A stretch of 64,000 nucleotides of DNA from Amycolatopsis aidingensis. Its GTDB lineage: Bacteria > Actinomycetota > Actinomycetes > Mycobacteriales > Pseudonocardiaceae. Each line of letters starts with the position of its first letter. Position 1 is the first letter of the stretch. Below are positions 7,229 to 17,340 of the stretch, in pieces. Where the stretch lies: positions 4,314,001 through 4,378,000 of the forward strand of contig NZ_CP076538.1 in assembly GCF_018885265.1 (NCBI RefSeq). Direction: 5' to 3'. Under the pieces are notes generated by a model. That model worked only from the letters and a program-made list of their open reading frames with translations, was not told where the DNA came from and searched no databases. The translations under genes and the position numbers were made by a program.

Positions 7229-7921
7229 CTAAGGCAGGTTCAGCACCAGTTCCTCGGGCGGCACCCTGGTTCCGGTGTAGAACGGGATCTCCTCGCGCAC
7301 ATGCCTACGGGCCTCGGTGCCGCGCAGGTGCCGCATCAGGTCGACGATGCGGTGCAGCTCGTCGGCCTCGAAGGCGAGGATCCACTCGTAGTCGCCGAGC
7401 GCGAAGGAGGCCACGGTGTTCGCCCGCACGTCCGGATAGTCACGGGCCTCCTTGCCGTGGTCGGCCAGCATCTTGCGCCGCTCGTCGTCCGGCAGCAGGT
7501 ACCACTCGTAGGACCGCACGAAGGGGTACACGCAGACGTACCTGCGCGGTTCCTCCCCCGCCAGGAAGGCCGGGATGTGGCTGCGGTTGAACTCCGCGGG
7601 CCGGTGCAGCGCGAACTGGCTCCACACCGGCACCGAGACCCGGCCGAGCGGGGTGCGCCGGAACCCGCTGTAGGCGGCCTGCACCTGCTCGACCTCCGGG
7701 GCGTGCCACCAGATCAGGTAGTCCGCGTCGGCGCGCAGGCCGGCGAGGTCGTACACCCCGCGCACCGCCACGCCCTTGTCCTCCAGCGCGTCCAGGTACT
7801 CGGCGGTCTCCCTGGCGGAGGCACCGCGGTCCTCCGGCAGCTTCCCCTGCTCCACCCGGAACACCGACCACGCGGTGTAGCGAATGGTGTCGTTCAACTC
7901 TTGGTAGTTCAACCGCGCCAT
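7229..7921 (-). CDS. hemQ: coproheme decarboxylase HemQ (chlorite dismutase-like)
   Basis: 230 residues. HemQ performs the last step of the coproporphyrin-dependent heme pathway, oxidatively removing two propionate carboxyls from Fe-coproporphyrin III. The actinobacterial N-terminus ([18 protein letters not shown]), [10 protein letters not shown], the [13 protein letters not shown] segment and [15 protein letters not shown] are present. By comparison with characterised HemQ proteins, Tyr132 should be the radical tyrosine and His155 the heme ligand (inferred alignment). The ATG at 7921 is used because longer in-frame readings run into sequence unlike the family. It belongs with hemG and hemE but is separated from them by the subtilisin gene. 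Its 3' end converges on the small DUF2063-like gene. Confidence 0.95.
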   Translation of the reverse strand: MARLNYQELNDTIRYTAWSVFRVEQGKLPEDRGASARETAEYLDALEDKGVAVRGVYDLAGLRADADYLIWWHAPEVEQVQAAYSGFRRTPLGRVSVPVWSQFALHRPAEFNRSHIPAFLAGEEPRRYVCVYPFVRSYEWYLLPDDERRKMLADHGKEARDYPDVRANTVASFALGDYEWILAFEADELHRIVDLMRHLRGTEARRHVREEIPFYTGTRVPPEELVLNLP

Positions 7922-8079
7922 GTCCCCATGGTCCCACTCCGGCGTCCGGGCCGGGCACCAGCCCACACCACGGAACGTGGGGGATTTTCCGACCCCGTAA
8001 CTCACTCGGCGGATTGTGACGCCATTGTGTATACCGATACGTTCGCGAAACTTTCGCACCCGATCAGGGGAGGTACCTG

Positions 8080-11000
8080 GTGCAAGTTCGCAAGAGACGC
8101 AGCAGACCGGCCGCGGCGGTGCTGGCCGCGACCACCGCACTGGTCCTCGGCATGGCGCAGCCCGCCGGCGCCGAGGGCGGCAGGGCACAGGCGCCGAGCC
8201 AGGCACAGCTGGAACAGCAGTCGGTCACCCTGATCACCGGTGACCGGGTACTGATGCGAGCCGGGCAGCCCACCGGGCACCTGGTGGCAGGGCCGGGCCG
8301 GGAGGACATCACCTTCACCACCTTCGCGGCCGATGGCCACACCTATGTCGTGCCCTCCGACGCGGCACCGCTCATCGGCACCGGCGTCCTCGACCGGCGG
8401 CTGTTCGACGTCACCACACTGGTGCGGTCGGGTTACGCCGACGCCGAGCGGGATTCCCTGCCCCTGCTGGTGACCTATGCCGACGCCCCGGCGGCCGCGG
8501 GCACGATGAGCGCAGCCGAGGGCACGCGGATCACCCGGCGGCTACCCAGCATCGACGGCGCCGCGGTACGGGCCGAGAAGGACTCGGCGACCGCCTTGTG
8601 GGACAGCATCACCGGCGCACCCGGCTCGATGACCACTTTCGACGGCGGGGTACGCAGGGTCTGGCTGGACGGCCTGCGCAGCACCGCCCTGGACCGCAGC
8701 GTGCCGCAGATCGGCGCCCCCGCGGCCTGGGAGGCAGGCTACACCGGGGCGGGCACCACCATCGCCGTACTGGACACCGGCGTGGACCAGACCCATCCCG
8801 ACCTCGCCGAGCGGGAGACCGCCGAACGGAACTTTACCGACGCCGAGGACGGCGCCGACCACGTCGGGCACGGCACCCACGTGGCCTCGATCGCGGCCGG
8901 CACCGGCGCGAAGTCCGGCGGCACGTACCGCGGGGTCGCTCCGGAGGCGGACATCCTGGACGGCAAGGTGCTGGGCGACAGTGGCTCGGGCCGCGAGTCC
9001 TGGATCATCGCGGGTATGGAATGGGCCGCCGAGCAGGGCGCGGACATCGCGAACCTGAGCCTCGGCGGCGGAGACAGTGCCGAGATCGATCCACTCGAGG
9101 AGGCGGTGAACTCGCTGTCCGCCGAGCACGGCACCCTGTTCGTGATCGCCGCGGGCAACTCGGGGCCCGCGTCCACCACGGTGGGCTCGCCGGGCACCGC
9201 GGACGCCGCGCTCACCGTCGGAGCCGTGGACCGCGAGGACGAGATCGCGCCCTTCTCCAGCCGGGGACCCCGGCTCGGCGACGGCGGAATCAAACCGGAC
9301 ATCACCGGGCCCGGCGTCGGCATCGTGGCGGCGCTGCACTCCGACGGCACCATCGGGGAACCGGTCGAGGACGGCTACACCGCGCTGTCCGGGACCTCTA
9401 TGGCCACCCCGCATGTCGCGGGGGCCGCGGCCCTGCTCGCCCAGCAGCATCCCGGCCTCTCCGGCGCGCAGCTGAAAAGGCTGCTGATGGCCTCGGCCAC
9501 GCCCACCGAGGGAGCGAGCGTGTTCGCCCAGGGCGCGGGGCGGGTCGACTCGGCCGCCGCGCTCACCCAGACCGTCACCGCGCAACCCGCCGGGGTCAAT
9601 CTCGGCGTCCAGCGCTGGCCGCATGATGACGACACCCCGGTCGGCAAGGAGGTCACCTTCGCCAACTCGGGTACGGAGGAGGTCACCCTGCGGCTGGAGG
9701 TCGAGGCCACCGGCCCGGCAGGCAAGCCTGCTCCCGAGGGCCTGTTCACCCTCTCGGCCACCGAGGTCACCGTGCCCGCCGGGGGCACGGCGGGGGTGAC
9801 CGTCACCGGCGACACCCGCGCGGCCGCGCTGGATGGCAGCTACAGCGGCAGCCTGGTCGCGACCGCGGGCGAGGCCACGGTGCGCACCCCGCTGGCGATC
9901 AACCGCGAGGTGGAGAGCTACGACCTCACGCTGAACGCCTTCGACCGCGAGGGCGCGCGCACCGGGCAGTTCTCCGCGTTCCTGTTCGGCTTCGCCGACA
10001 ACCGGCTGCGGTTCCCCTACGCGGAGGACGGCAGCGTCACCCTGCGCGTGCCCAAGGGCGAGTACCTGCTGCAGGGCACGGTCCAGTCCGGAGAACCCGG
10101 CACCACCGCGGACCTGCTCGCCTATCCCAAGCTCACCGTGGACGGGGATCTCGCGGTGGACCTGGACGCGCGGCGGACGAAGCCGGTGGAGATCGCGGCA
10201 CCGCAGGACTCGGCCCGGCCGCTGCTCACCGAGGTGTCCTACACCCGCAGGGTGCACGACTCGAGCTTCGGCTCCGGGTTCGTCGCCCTCGGCGAGGGCC
10301 TCGAACGGCTGGGCACCGCGCATCTCGGACCGCAGTTGCCACCCGCCGAGCTGACGGCGCTGGTGAGCAGCCAGTGGCTCACCGAACCGGCTGGCGAGTA
10401 CTACGGCCTCGCCTGGTACGAGTACGGCCGGGTGCCCACCGGCCTCACCAAGCAGGTGCGGCCGGAGGACCTGGCCACCGTCCGCACCAGCTACGGGCCG
10501 ATACCGGACGGGCTCAGGGGCGTCGCGGGGGCCACCCCATCGCCACACCTGCAGCCCGGAGGTGCCTGGGGCACGCTGATCGAGATACCGGAGTCCGGGC
10601 CACGGATCGCGCACTTCACCGCCGAGGGCGTGGACTGGAACCGGACCCTGTTCCTCGAGGACGCCGAGTCCCGCAGGCTGCACTCCCGCTTCGAGTCACC
10701 GCCGCGCTCCTACCAGGCGGGTCGCGAGTACACCGAGTCCGTCAACCGGGCGGTGTTCGGGCCGGTCATGCCCGAGAGCAGGTTCCCGTACTCCTGGGTG
10801 ATCAGGGACGGCGACCGGATCACCGCGCAGGTGCCGCTGTTCGGGGACGCCGCGGGCAACGCGGGGTACTCCGCGACGGACAGCTACTCGCTGCGGCTGT
10901 ACCGCGACGGCGAGGAGGTCGAGCCCGAACGGGGCGTGTTCGAGGTCGAGCCCGGCACGGCAGGGTTCCGGCTCACCGCGGAGGCCACCCGCAGCAACGC

Positions 11001-11379
11001 TGAGCTGAGCACCCGGGTGTCCGCGGCATGGACCTTCGACTCGGACACCACGGACCGGCCGAGCAGGCTGCCGGTGTCCACGATCCGCTTCTTCCCCGAC
11101 CTCGACGACGCGAACTCCGCCCCGGGCGGCCGGACGTTCGTGTTCCCGGTGGCGGTGCAGGAGCAGGGCAGCCCGGTCACCAAGGTGCCGCACCGGCTGA
11201 GCGCCGAGGTGTCCTACGACGGCGGCCAGACCTGGCGGCCCGCCGGGGTGCTCGGCAACTCCCAGCTCGTGGTGCAGCACCCCGCCGGCGCGGACACCGT
11301 GTCCCTGCGGGCCAAGGCCACCGACGGCAACGGCAACACCGTGGAACACACCATCATCAACGCCTACAAGCTCCGCTGA
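8080..11379 (+). CDS. secreted subtilisin-like serine protease (S8), 1,099 residues
   Basis: Secreted protease with a Sec-type signal peptide (basic VRKRRSRP, then [17 protein letters not shown] and an AGAEG cleavage zone near residue 30), a pro-region, and a peptidase S8 domain from about residue 205. The catalytic triad is clear: Asp in [13 protein letters not shown], His in [12 protein letters not shown], Ser in [15 protein letters not shown], plus the oxyanion Asn in IAAGNSG. About 600 residues of beta-rich C-terminal domains follow, of the kind that bind substrate or cell surface. GTG 8080 follows GGGGAGGT. The gene is divergent from hemQ and its last 16 bases overlap the end of hemG on the other strand. 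It interrupts an otherwise conserved heme cluster, so it is probably a lineage-specific insertion. Confidence 0.95.
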   Translation: MQVRKRRSRPAAAVLAATTALVLGMAQPAGAEGGRAQAPSQAQLEQQSVTLITGDRVLMRAGQPTGHLVAGPGREDITFTTFAADGHTYVVPSDAAPLIGTGVLDRRLFDVTTLVRSGYADAERDSLPLLVTYADAPAAAGTMSAAEGTRITRRLPSIDGAAVRAEKDSATALWDSITGAPGSMTTFDGGVRRVWLDGLRSTALDRSVPQIGAPAAWEAGYTGAGTTIAVLDTGVDQTHPDLAERETAERNFTDAEDGADHVGHGTHVASIAAGTGAKSGGTYRGVAPEADILDGKVLGDSGSGRESWIIAGMEWAAEQGADIANLSLGGGDSAEIDPLEEAVNSLSAEHGTLFVIAAGNSGPASTTVGSPGTADAALTVGAVDREDEIAPFSSRGPRLGDGGIKPDITGPGVGIVAALHSDGTIGEPVEDGYTALSGTSMATPHVAGAAALLAQQHPGLSGAQLKRLLMASATPTEGASVFAQGAGRVDSAAALTQTVTAQPAGVNLGVQRWPHDDDTPVGKEVTFANSGTEEVTLRLEVEATGPAGKPAPEGLFTLSATEVTVPAGGTAGVTVTGDTRAAALDGSYSGSLVATAGEATVRTPLAINREVESYDLTLNAFDREGARTGQFSAFLFGFADNRLRFPYAEDGSVTLRVPKGEYLLQGTVQSGEPGTTADLLAYPKLTVDGDLAVDLDARRTKPVEIAAPQDSARPLLTEVSYTRRVHDSSFGSGFVALGEGLERLGTAHLGPQLPPAELTALVSSQWLTEPAGEYYGLAWYEYGRVPTGLTKQVRPEDLATVRTSYGPIPDGLRGVAGATPSPHLQPGGAWGTLIEIPESGPRIAHFTAEGVDWNRTLFLEDAESRRLHSRFESPPRSYQAGREYTESVNRAVFGPVMPESRFPYSWVIRDGDRITAQVPLFGDAAGNAGYSATDSYSLRLYRDGEEVEPERGVFEVEPGTAGFRLTAEATRSNAELSTRVSAAWTFDSDTTDRPSRLPVSTIRFFPDLDDANSAPGGRTFVFPVAVQEQGSPVTKVPHRLSAEVSYDGGQTWRPAGVLGNSQLVVQHPAGADTVSLRAKATDGNGNTVEHTIINAYKLR

Positions 11380-12782
11380 CTGCGGGCCAGCCTGCGGGCG
11401 GCGGCATCGGCGGTGGCGACACACGCCGGGATGCCGACGCCGTGCAGGCTGGCCCCGGCGAGTTCCAACGCGGGTACCTCGGCCACCGCGCGCTCGATGC
11501 GGGCGACCCGGCCGAGGTGCCCCGCGTCGTACTGCGGCAGCCCACCGCCCCACCGGGTCACCAAAGTGCGCAGCGGTTCGGCGCCGATCCCGGTGAGCTC
11601 GGCCAGATCGGCCCGGACCCGCCGCACCAGCTCGGCGTCGGTGACCCGCAGCGTGCCGTTCTCGCCGAAGCGGCCGGCCGAGCCGCGCACCAGCACCGCA
11701 TCCCCGTCCCTGTGATGCGCCCACTTGCGGGCGGAGAAAGTGAACGCCTTGGCGGTGAACGGTTCCCCGTCCCGGCGCCGCTCGGTCACCCCGATCAGCA
11801 CGCCGGAGGCATCGGGCAGCACGGTTGCGGGCGGGAGCGCGAGGGAGACCACCGCCATGGACGCCAGCTCCACCTCGGCGAGCGCGGTGGCCGCCAGCGG
11901 AGCCGCGGCGGAAAGCAGCTTGCTCGCCGCCGGGGCAGGCACCGCCAGCAGCACCGCGTCCACCTCCAGCTCCGCCTGCTCGGGCGCGTGCTCCTGCGCC
12001 GCGGCGCCGAAGGCGAGCCGCCAGCCACCGCCGGACAGCCGCGTGAGCGCACGCACCGGAAGGCCGAGCCGCAGCCGCGCGCCCGACCGCTCCGCCAGCC
12101 GCTGGACCAGTGCGCCGAGCCCACCGGTCAGGGTGGCAAAGACCGGCGCCGGACTCGGGGCGGCTGGCAGCTGGGCGGCCACAGCCGCGGTCAGCGAAGC
12201 GGCGCCGGAGTCCACGGCGGCGGCCAGCCCGGGCAACGTGGCGCGCAGGCCGAGCCCATCGGAGCCACCCGCGTAGACCCCGCCCAGCAGGGGGTCCACC
12301 AGCGTGTCCACCAGTTCGTCGCCGAACCGCTCGCGCAGCAGCGGCCCCAGCGGGACATCGCCCGCGGGCAGGACGGGCGGCGGCAGCCGCGGCTCGGCAG
12401 CCACGGCACGCCTGCCCTCCTCCGACAGCAGGCCCGCGACCGCGGCTGGATCGCAGGGAAGACCCATCAGGGTGCCGGGTGGCAGCCGGTGGGTATGGCC
12501 ACCGGCCCGGATCGTGGCCCGCGCGCCGGTGGGATGCACCAACTCGGTCCCGAGGCCGACCTCCTCGGCCAGCCGCATCGCCTCGGGCCGCCGTGCGAGG
12601 AAGGCCTCCGCCCCGACGTCGAAGGGCCTGCCCGCGAGCCGCTCGGTACGGATCTTGCCGCCGAGCACCTCGGTCGACTCGCAGAGAGTGAGCTCGGCCC
12701 CCGGGCCGAGCAGCTCGCGCAGCCGGTAGGCGGCCGCCAGCCCGGAGATCCCGCCGCCGACGACGGCGACGCGCACACTCAC
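11364..12782 (-). CDS. hemG: coproporphyrinogen III oxidase / protoporphyrinogen oxidase HemG (HemY type)
   Basis: 472-residue FAD enzyme. The N-terminal dinucleotide motif [17 protein letters not shown] is followed by [38 protein letters not shown] and the C-terminal FAD-contacting [20 protein letters not shown]. With HemQ in the same cluster, the substrate is probably coproporphyrinogen III, oxidised to coproporphyrin III, as in other actinobacteria. The GTG at 12782 overlaps the hemE stop (GTGA), so hemE and hemG are translationally coupled in that order. The 3' end overlaps the convergent protease gene by 16 bases. Many genomes name this gene hemY; hemG is the older label. Confidence 0.93.
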   Translation of the reverse strand: MSVRVAVVGGGISGLAAAYRLRELLGPGAELTLCESTEVLGGKIRTERLAGRPFDVGAEAFLARRPEAMRLAEEVGLGTELVHPTGARATIRAGGHTHRLPPGTLMGLPCDPAAVAGLLSEEGRRAVAAEPRLPPPVLPAGDVPLGPLLRERFGDELVDTLVDPLLGGVYAGGSDGLGLRATLPGLAAAVDSGAASLTAAVAAQLPAAPSPAPVFATLTGGLGALVQRLAERSGARLRLGLPVRALTRLSGGGWRLAFGAAAQEHAPEQAELEVDAVLLAVPAPAASKLLSAAAPLAATALAEVELASMAVVSLALPPATVLPDASGVLIGVTERRRDGEPFTAKAFTFSARKWAHHRDGDAVLVRGSAGRFGENGTLRVTDAELVRRVRADLAELTGIGAEPLRTLVTRWGGGLPQYDAGHLGRVARIERAVAEVPALELAGASLHGVGIPACVATADAAARRLARSQRSL

Positions 12783-13861
12783 AGCGAATGCACCAGCTCG
12801 ACGACCCTGGTAAGCACCTCCGGATCGGTCTGCGGCAGCACGCCGTGGCCGAGGTTGAACACGTGACCGTCGGCGGCCAGCCCCTCGGTGGCGATCCGGC
12901 GCACCTCGGACTCCACGGCGGTCCAGGAACCGAGCAGCACGGCGGGATCGAGGTTGCCCTGCACCACGGCGGGACGATCGGTGCCCAGCCTCCGCACCGC
13001 GGCGTCCAGCGGAACCCGCCAGTCCACGCCGACCACATCGGCCCCGGCGTCCCGCATCGCGGTCAGCAGCTCCCCGGTGCCGACGCCGAAGTGGATCCGC
13101 GGCACCCCGGCCTCGGCGATCCCGTCCAGCACCTTGGCCGAATGCGGCAGCACGAACCGCCGGTAGTCCCGCTCGGACAGCGCCCCGGCCCAGGAGTCGA
13201 ACAGCTGTACCGCGTCCACCCCGGCGGCCAGCTGCGCGCGCAGGAAGGTCAGCGTCACCTCGGCCAGCCGGTCGGCCAGGGTGTGCCACAGCTCCGGCTC
13301 GGCGTGCATCAGCGACTTGGTGTGCTCGTGGTTGCGGCTGGGCCCGCCCTCGATCAGGTAGGAGGCAAGGGTGAACGGGGCACCGGCGAAACCGATCAGC
13401 GGGGTCGAGCCGAGCTCGCCCACCAGCCGCCGCACCCCCTCGGCCACCGGCGCCACCTGCTCGGGCTCCAGCCGCGGCAGGGCGGCGACGGCGGCAGCAG
13501 AGCGGACCGGCTCCGCCACCACCGGACCGGTGCCCGGCACGATCTCGATGTCCACCCCGGCCGCGTACAGCGGCACCACGATGTCACTGAACAGGATCGC
13601 GGCGTCCACCCCGTGCCTGCGCACCGGCTGCAGGGTGATCTCGGTGAGCAACTCGGGATCGAAACAGGCCCGCAGCATCGGGATGCCCTCGCGCAGCGCG
13701 CGGTACTCGGGCAGGGACCGCCCGGCCTGGCGCATGAACCACACCGGGAGGCGCGCGGGGCGGCCGCCGCGCGCGGCCACAAGAAACGGCGCCTCGGCGA
13801 GCTCCCGGCGGGCCGGGGTCACCGCCGAGGGGGAAGATGTGTGAACGGAGGGAGACATCAT
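12779..13861 (-). CDS. hemE: uroporphyrinogen decarboxylase HemE
   Basis: About 360 residues. HemE removes the four acetate carboxyls of uroporphyrinogen III to give coproporphyrinogen III. The signature [18 protein letters not shown] is complete, [18 protein letters not shown] contains the catalytic Asp, and [35 protein letters not shown] and [14 protein letters not shown] follow in the expected order. Two adjacent ATG codons (13861 and 13858) can start it; I cannot decide between them and no strong ribosome-binding site is seen. hemE leads the hemE-hemG pair, and the DUF3000 gene runs divergently with about 85 bp between. Confidence 0.96.
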   Translation of the reverse strand: MMSPSVHTSSPSAVTPARRELAEAPFLVAARGGRPARLPVWFMRQAGRSLPEYRALREGIPMLRACFDPELLTEITLQPVRRHGVDAAILFSDIVVPLYAAGVDIEIVPGTGPVVAEPVRSAAAVAALPRLEPEQVAPVAEGVRRLVGELGSTPLIGFAGAPFTLASYLIEGGPSRNHEHTKSLMHAEPELWHTLADRLAEVTLTFLRAQLAAGVDAVQLFDSWAGALSERDYRRFVLPHSAKVLDGIAEAGVPRIHFGVGTGELLTAMRDAGADVVGVDWRVPLDAAVRRLGTDRPAVVQGNLDPAVLLGSWTAVESEVRRIATEGLAADGHVFNLGHGVLPQTDPEVLTRVVELVHSL

Positions 13862-13933
13862 TGTTATCGTGCCACGAGCCGATCTGGCGCTTTCCCTCGG
13901 CGCGCCTGCGCCCACGGCCGGCCGTTCCCGCCT

Positions 13934-13939
13934 TACAGT
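13934..13939 (+). promoter_or_regulatory. -10 box of a leaderless transcript (TACAGT)
   Basis: TACAGT is followed by 6 nt and GTG 13946. No Shine-Dalgarno is present between box and start. Confidence 0.45.
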
Positions 13940-13945
13940 CGGGCC

Positions 13946-14509
13946 GTGACCGCCAAGACGCACGCGCCCGAACTCTTCCGTGAGGCCGTCGCGGCACTGC
14001 AATCCGTGCAGCCCCGGCCCGAGGTGCGTCTCGAAGCGATCCGGCCGCCGCAGCGGCTGGCCCCATGGTCCTACGCCCTCAGCGGGGAGGCCACCGGGCC
14101 CGCCGAGGTACTGGCCACCGGCCGGTTGGTGCTGCTGCACGACCCGGAGGGCCAGGAGGCATGGAACGGGGTTCTGCGGCTGGTCGTGTACGTGCGGGCC
14201 GAGCTGGACCGGGAACTGGCCACCGACCCCTTCCTGCCGGGGGTGAGCTGGTCCTGGCTCACCGACGCCCTGGAGCACTCGGGCGCATCCTGGACGGCGC
14301 TGGGCGGGACGGTCACCGAGACCTCCTCGGCCCGGTTCGGCGATATCGCGGGACCCTCGCGCACCGACGACCTCGAGGTGCGGGCGTCCTGGACCCCGGT
14401 GGACGCGGAACTGCGACCGCACGGGGACGCCTTCTGCCAGCTGCTCTCCAGCGTGGTCGGGCTGCCACCGACCGGAGTGACCCTCTTCGGGCAGCGTCAG
14501 AGTTCCTGA
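13946..14509 (+). CDS. DUF3000 family protein
   Basis: 187 residues, soluble. It matches the actinobacterial DUF3000 family: [17 protein letters not shown] near the N-terminus, [49 protein letters not shown] and [23 protein letters not shown]. The function is unknown. The gene is consistently found beside hemE and RNase D in actinobacteria (Rv2680 in M. tuberculosis, from memory), as here. The GTG start has a -10-like box 6 nt upstream, suggesting leaderless expression. It is divergent from hemE. A 7-bp hairpin follows about 30 nt after the stop. Confidence 0.88.
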   Translation: MTAKTHAPELFREAVAALQSVQPRPEVRLEAIRPPQRLAPWSYALSGEATGPAEVLATGRLVLLHDPEGQEAWNGVLRLVVYVRAELDRELATDPFLPGVSWSWLTDALEHSGASWTALGGTVTETSSARFGDIAGPSRTDDLEVRASWTPVDAELRPHGDAFCQLLSSVVGLPPTGVTLFGQRQSS

Positions 14510-14539
14510 CCGGAACCGCTGCGAACTACCAGCCAGGAA

Positions 14540-14557
14540 CCCGCATACTTATGCGGG
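14540..14557 (+). terminator. short hairpin after DUF3000
   Basis: CCCGCAT, a four-base loop, then ATGCGGG: a perfect 7-bp stem about 30 nt after the DUF3000 stop. No U run follows, so it is only a plausible terminator. Confidence 0.4.
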
Positions 14558-15015
14558 AACACCGCCCGCGCGGGCGGATCGGCACGGATCGGACAAGGCC
14601 CTCGACGGCGCGACACGCGGTCGCCCTGGGTAACGATTTGATGACAACCGCCGACGGCGGTCTGTATCGATACGCGGCGCCGGCCGCGATGGATGTGGGC
14701 ACCGCGGCGCATCCCGGATGAACCGGGCCATACGGGCTTCGACTGAGGTCATGGCGCTGTCGGCGGCGCATGCCCCGGCCCCGCGCCGGCTCCCGGAATC
14801 CGCCGCATGCGGCGATTGCACGGACCATCTGCACGAGCCGGATAGCGGTAGTATCTCTGTTGAATCGGATGCGCCACGCGATGCGTTAGCCACTGGCGGT
14901 GTTGTAGCCCGATCGTGCGACAGCGACCTCCGCGAGTAACTACCCGATCGGGATACATACCCATTCGAACCCCCCACTGACCCACTCGGGCGGCTAGAGT
15001 GCTTCCGACGACACC

Positions 15016-15055
15016 ACTTTCGGTCTAAAGCTGGCGCGGCTGATCGGCCGAAAGT
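15016..15055 (+). promoter_or_regulatory. inverted repeat ACTTTCGG...CCGAAAGT in the regulator leader
   Basis: Perfect 8-bp arms (15016-15023 and 15048-15055) with a 24-nt spacer, about 50 nt before the GTG of the response regulator. It could be an operator, possibly for the regulator itself, or an RNA stem. Confidence 0.4.
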
Positions 15056-15063
15056 CCCGGTGC

Positions 15064-15083
15064 CGGTCGGGGGGGCACGACCG
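15064..15083 (+). promoter_or_regulatory. inverted repeat CGGTCG...CGACCG next to the regulator start
   Basis: 6-bp arms around a G-rich 8-nt loop, ending some 20 nt before GTG 15103 and just upstream of the AGGGAGGT ribosome-binding site. As RNA it could limit ribosome access. Confidence 0.35.
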
Positions 15084-15102
15084 ACTCCAGGGAGGTAGTG
15101 AC

Positions 15103-15819
15103 GTGGCTGCCGTCGGCTTATCTCAGGCCGTCCGATCCACACCAGCCGGCGCCTTGCCGGCGAACATGGTTCCGCATCCGCGGGAAGAGCTGTTTTCCGT
15201 GCTGGTGGTCGATGACCACCCGCTGCTCAGGGAGGCAATAGCCGCCAGGCTCGCACAGATGGGTGCGGGTACCGTTCACGAGGCCGCCACGGTGGCCGAG
15301 GCGAGGGCAAGGGCAACGGCCACCGGGCCGTGCGACCTGGCCATCCTCGATCTCGGCCTGCCCGATGGCAGTGGCATAGAGCTGGTTACGGAGCTCCGTA
15401 GCAATGGCTGGCCTCGGGTCGTGGTACTCGCGTCCTCCGACGACCCGTACGCGGTACGTTCGGCGTTCCAGGCCGGTGCTCAGGCATACCTGCTCAAGTC
15501 CGCGTCGCCGGTGGTGGTCACCGACGGCGTGCGCAGGGTGCTCGAGGGCGGCGTGTACGCCGATCCGAGCGTGGCACCGGTGCTGGCGACCGGTACCAGG
15601 GTCGCGGGCACCGACAACACCCCGCGGGAACTCTCCGCCCGCGAGGTGGAGGTGCTGCAACTGGTCGCAGACGGCCAGTCGAACAAGGAAATCGGGGAGG
15701 AGCTCAGCCTGTCCGCGCTGACGGTGAAGTCTCACCTCTCGCGGATCGGGCGCAAGCTCGGTACCGGAGACCGGGCACAGATGGTCGCCTTGGCCATGCG
15801 TGCCGGGGTCATCCGCTGA
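15103..15819 (+). CDS. orphan LuxR/NarL-family response regulator
   Basis: 238 residues. The receiver domain (about 30-145) has the acidic pair in VVDDHPLLREA, the phospho-acceptor Asp in AILDLGLPDG, the switch Ser in VVLASSDD and the Lys in YLLKSAS. A LuxR-type helix-turn-helix (about 170-232) follows: LSAREVEVLQLVADGQSNKEIGEEL and TVKSHLSRIGRKL. About 30 residues precede the receiver. GTG 15103 has a good AGGGAGGT site. No histidine kinase is adjacent; the gene sits between DUF3000 and RNase D, a position conserved in many actinobacteria, so the partner kinase, if any, lies elsewhere. It has an unusually long leader and its own hairpin terminator, so it looks like a single-gene unit. Confidence 0.92.
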   Translation: MAAVGLSQAVRSTPAGALPANMVPHPREELFSVLVVDDHPLLREAIAARLAQMGAGTVHEAATVAEARARATATGPCDLAILDLGLPDGSGIELVTELRSNGWPRVVVLASSDDPYAVRSAFQAGAQAYLLKSASPVVVTDGVRRVLEGGVYADPSVAPVLATGTRVAGTDNTPRELSAREVEVLQLVADGQSNKEIGEELSLSALTVKSHLSRIGRKLGTGDRAQMVALAMRAGVIR

Positions 15820-15835
15820 CCTGAGGATCACCCTG

Positions 15836-15871
15836 CGGGACGGGCGCACCAGGCGCGGTAAGCCCGTCCCG
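15836..15871 (+). terminator. hairpin after the response regulator
   Basis: CGGGACGGGC (15836-15845) pairs perfectly with GCCCGTCCCG (15862-15871) around a 16-nt loop. It stands between the regulator stop and the RNase D start. Confidence 0.6.
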
Positions 15872-15877
15872 TAGGGT
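15872..15877 (+). promoter_or_regulatory. -10 box of a leaderless RNase D transcript (TAGGGT)
   Basis: TAGGGT directly follows the preceding hairpin and lies 8 nt before GTG 15886. Confidence 0.4.
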
Positions 15878-15885
15878 CCTTACCC

Positions 15886-17127
15886 GTGGACGACGTTGAT
15901 TCTGGCCTCGATGCGCCGGAAGAGTCTGCGCCTATCCCGCTGACGGAACCGGCCGAGGGCGTCCCGGGGGTCGTCGCCGACCAGGGGGCGCTGGAGCGTG
16001 CGTGCGCGCGGCTGGCCGCCGGTACCGGGGCGCTCGCGGTGGACACCGAGCGAGCCTCCGGATATCGCTACTGGCCCAAGGCCTACCTGATCCAGTTGCG
16101 CCGGGAGGGCGCCGGCACTTTCCTCATCGACCCGATCCCGCTCGCCGGCAGGCTCGACCCGCTGGCGGAGACGCTCAACCACACCGAGTGGGTGCTACAC
16201 GCGGCCTCGCAGGATCTGCCCTGCCTCGCCGAGCTCGGCCTGCACCCCGCTGCCCTGTTCGACACCGAGCTGGCGGGAAGGCTGGCCGGGTACGAACGGG
16301 TCGCGCTGGGCACGCTGGTGGAGCTGCTGCTGGGCTACCGGCTGGAGAAGGGGCACAGCGCGGCCGACTGGTCCAAGCGCCCACTCCCCCCGTCCTGGCT
16401 CAACTACGCCGCCCTCGACGTGGAACTGCTCGTGCCGCTGCGCGAGAAGCTCGAGGCCGAACTGTCCGCGCAGGGCAAGCTGGAGTGGGCCCGGCAGGAG
16501 TTCGAGGCGGTGCGCACCGCTGAGCCGCCCGCGCCGCGGGCCGAGCCGTGGCGGCGTACCTCCGGTATCCACAAGATCCGCTCCCCGCGTGGCCTCGCAG
16601 CCGTGCGCGCCCTCTGGGAGGCGCGGGACGAGCTCGCCCGCAAGCGAGACCGCGCGCCCAGCCGCGTCCTGCCGGACAGCGCGATCATCAACGCCGTGCT
16701 TGCCGACCCGCGCACCAGTGCCGACCTGCAGGCGCTGCCGGTCTTCGGCGGGCGGGTGCAGCGCAGGTACACCAACAACTGGCTGCGGCCACTGCAGGCC
16801 GCGCGGGTGCTGCCCGCCGCCGAACTGCCCGCGGCCAACCCGGCCGGTGACGGCCCGCCACCGGCCAACCGGTGGGCGGACAAGGACCCGGACGCCGCCG
16901 CTCGGCTGTCCGCGGCCAGGGCCGCCCTCACCGAGATCGCCGAGTACCACGGGCTGCCGGTGGAGAACCTGCTGCTGCCCGATCTGCTCCGGCGCACCTG
17001 CTGGCAGCCGCCGGAGGACGGCACGGTCGAGGGCCTCGCCGAGGTGCTGCGGGCCGGCGGGGCCCGGCCCTGGCAGGTCTCGCTGACCACCGAGGCCCTG
17101 CACAAGGCGCTGCAGACCACCGCTTGA
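15886..17127 (+). CDS. ribonuclease D-like 3'-5' exonuclease with HRDC domain
   Basis: 413 residues. A DEDD-family exonuclease domain (about 30-200) shows ALAVDTERASGYRYWPKAYLIQL (Exo I, Asp-x-Glu), HAASQDLPCL (Exo II) and LNYAALDVELLVPL (Exo III, with Tyr and Asp). An HRDC nucleic-acid-binding domain follows from about residue 222 (LAAVRALWEARDELARKRDRAPSRVLPDSAI), then a second helical HRDC-like segment. The RNase D family trims 3' ends of tRNA and other structured RNAs. The orthologous position in M. tuberculosis is Rv2681. GTG 15886 is probably leaderless. The downstream gene is separated by about 210 bp that includes repeats. Confidence 0.92.
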   Translation: MDDVDSGLDAPEESAPIPLTEPAEGVPGVVADQGALERACARLAAGTGALAVDTERASGYRYWPKAYLIQLRREGAGTFLIDPIPLAGRLDPLAETLNHTEWVLHAASQDLPCLAELGLHPAALFDTELAGRLAGYERVALGTLVELLLGYRLEKGHSAADWSKRPLPPSWLNYAALDVELLVPLREKLEAELSAQGKLEWARQEFEAVRTAEPPAPRAEPWRRTSGIHKIRSPRGLAAVRALWEARDELARKRDRAPSRVLPDSAIINAVLADPRTSADLQALPVFGGRVQRRYTNNWLRPLQAARVLPAAELPAANPAGDGPPPANRWADKDPDAAARLSAARAALTEIAEYHGLPVENLLLPDLLRRTCWQPPEDGTVEGLAEVLRAGGARPWQVSLTTEALHKALQTTA

Positions 17128-17155
17128 GCCCCTCCCTCGGCGGAGGACCGTGAAC

Positions 17156-17227
17156 GTGGCGTTCGCGACGTCAGACGTCCCGGATGTGCCGTTCGCGACG
17201 CTGAACGTCCGGAAAGCCACTTTCCGG
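17156..17227 (+). repeat. tandem 30-bp imperfect repeat ending in a hairpin
   Basis: Two adjacent 30-bp units (17156-17185 and 17186-17215) share GTGGCGTTCGCGACG / GTGCCGTTCGCGACG and a following GACGTCC / AACGTCC block. The second merges into CCGGAAA-GCCAC-TTTCCGG (17209-17227), a 7-bp hairpin. This composition matches an intergenic repeat family I remember as abundant in Amycolatopsis. It lies between RNase D and the thiolase gene. Confidence 0.6.
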
Positions 17228-17340
17228 CGCTTTGTGAGCCACTCGACAGGACCACACCCCTGGTTACCGAGCAGTAACGAGGGCTATCGTGCGGTTATCC
17301 GAGTTACCCGTTTCCCGAACAATCCACGTGAGGAGCATTC

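Larger units (their letters stand above)
14510..15102 (+). other. 593-bp non-coding region before the orphan response regulator
   Basis: No convincing gene. It holds a small hairpin just after DUF3000, a TAGTAT at 14849-14854 and a TAGAGT at 14995-15000 as possible -10 elements, and two inverted repeats close to the regulator start. A 73-codon open frame at 14718-14939 lacks a ribosome-binding site and family-like sequence. Its size and structure suggest a regulated leader or a small RNA, which sequence alone cannot settle. Confidence 0.5.

Noticed and set aside
10696..13038. 780-codon minus-strand open frame over the protease end, hemG and part of hemE
   Set aside because: It is in a different frame from hemG and hemE and has no conserved motif.
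14718..14939. 73-codon open frame in the leader of the orphan regulator
   Set aside because: No ribosome-binding site, no recognisable sequence, and it overlaps possible promoter elements.
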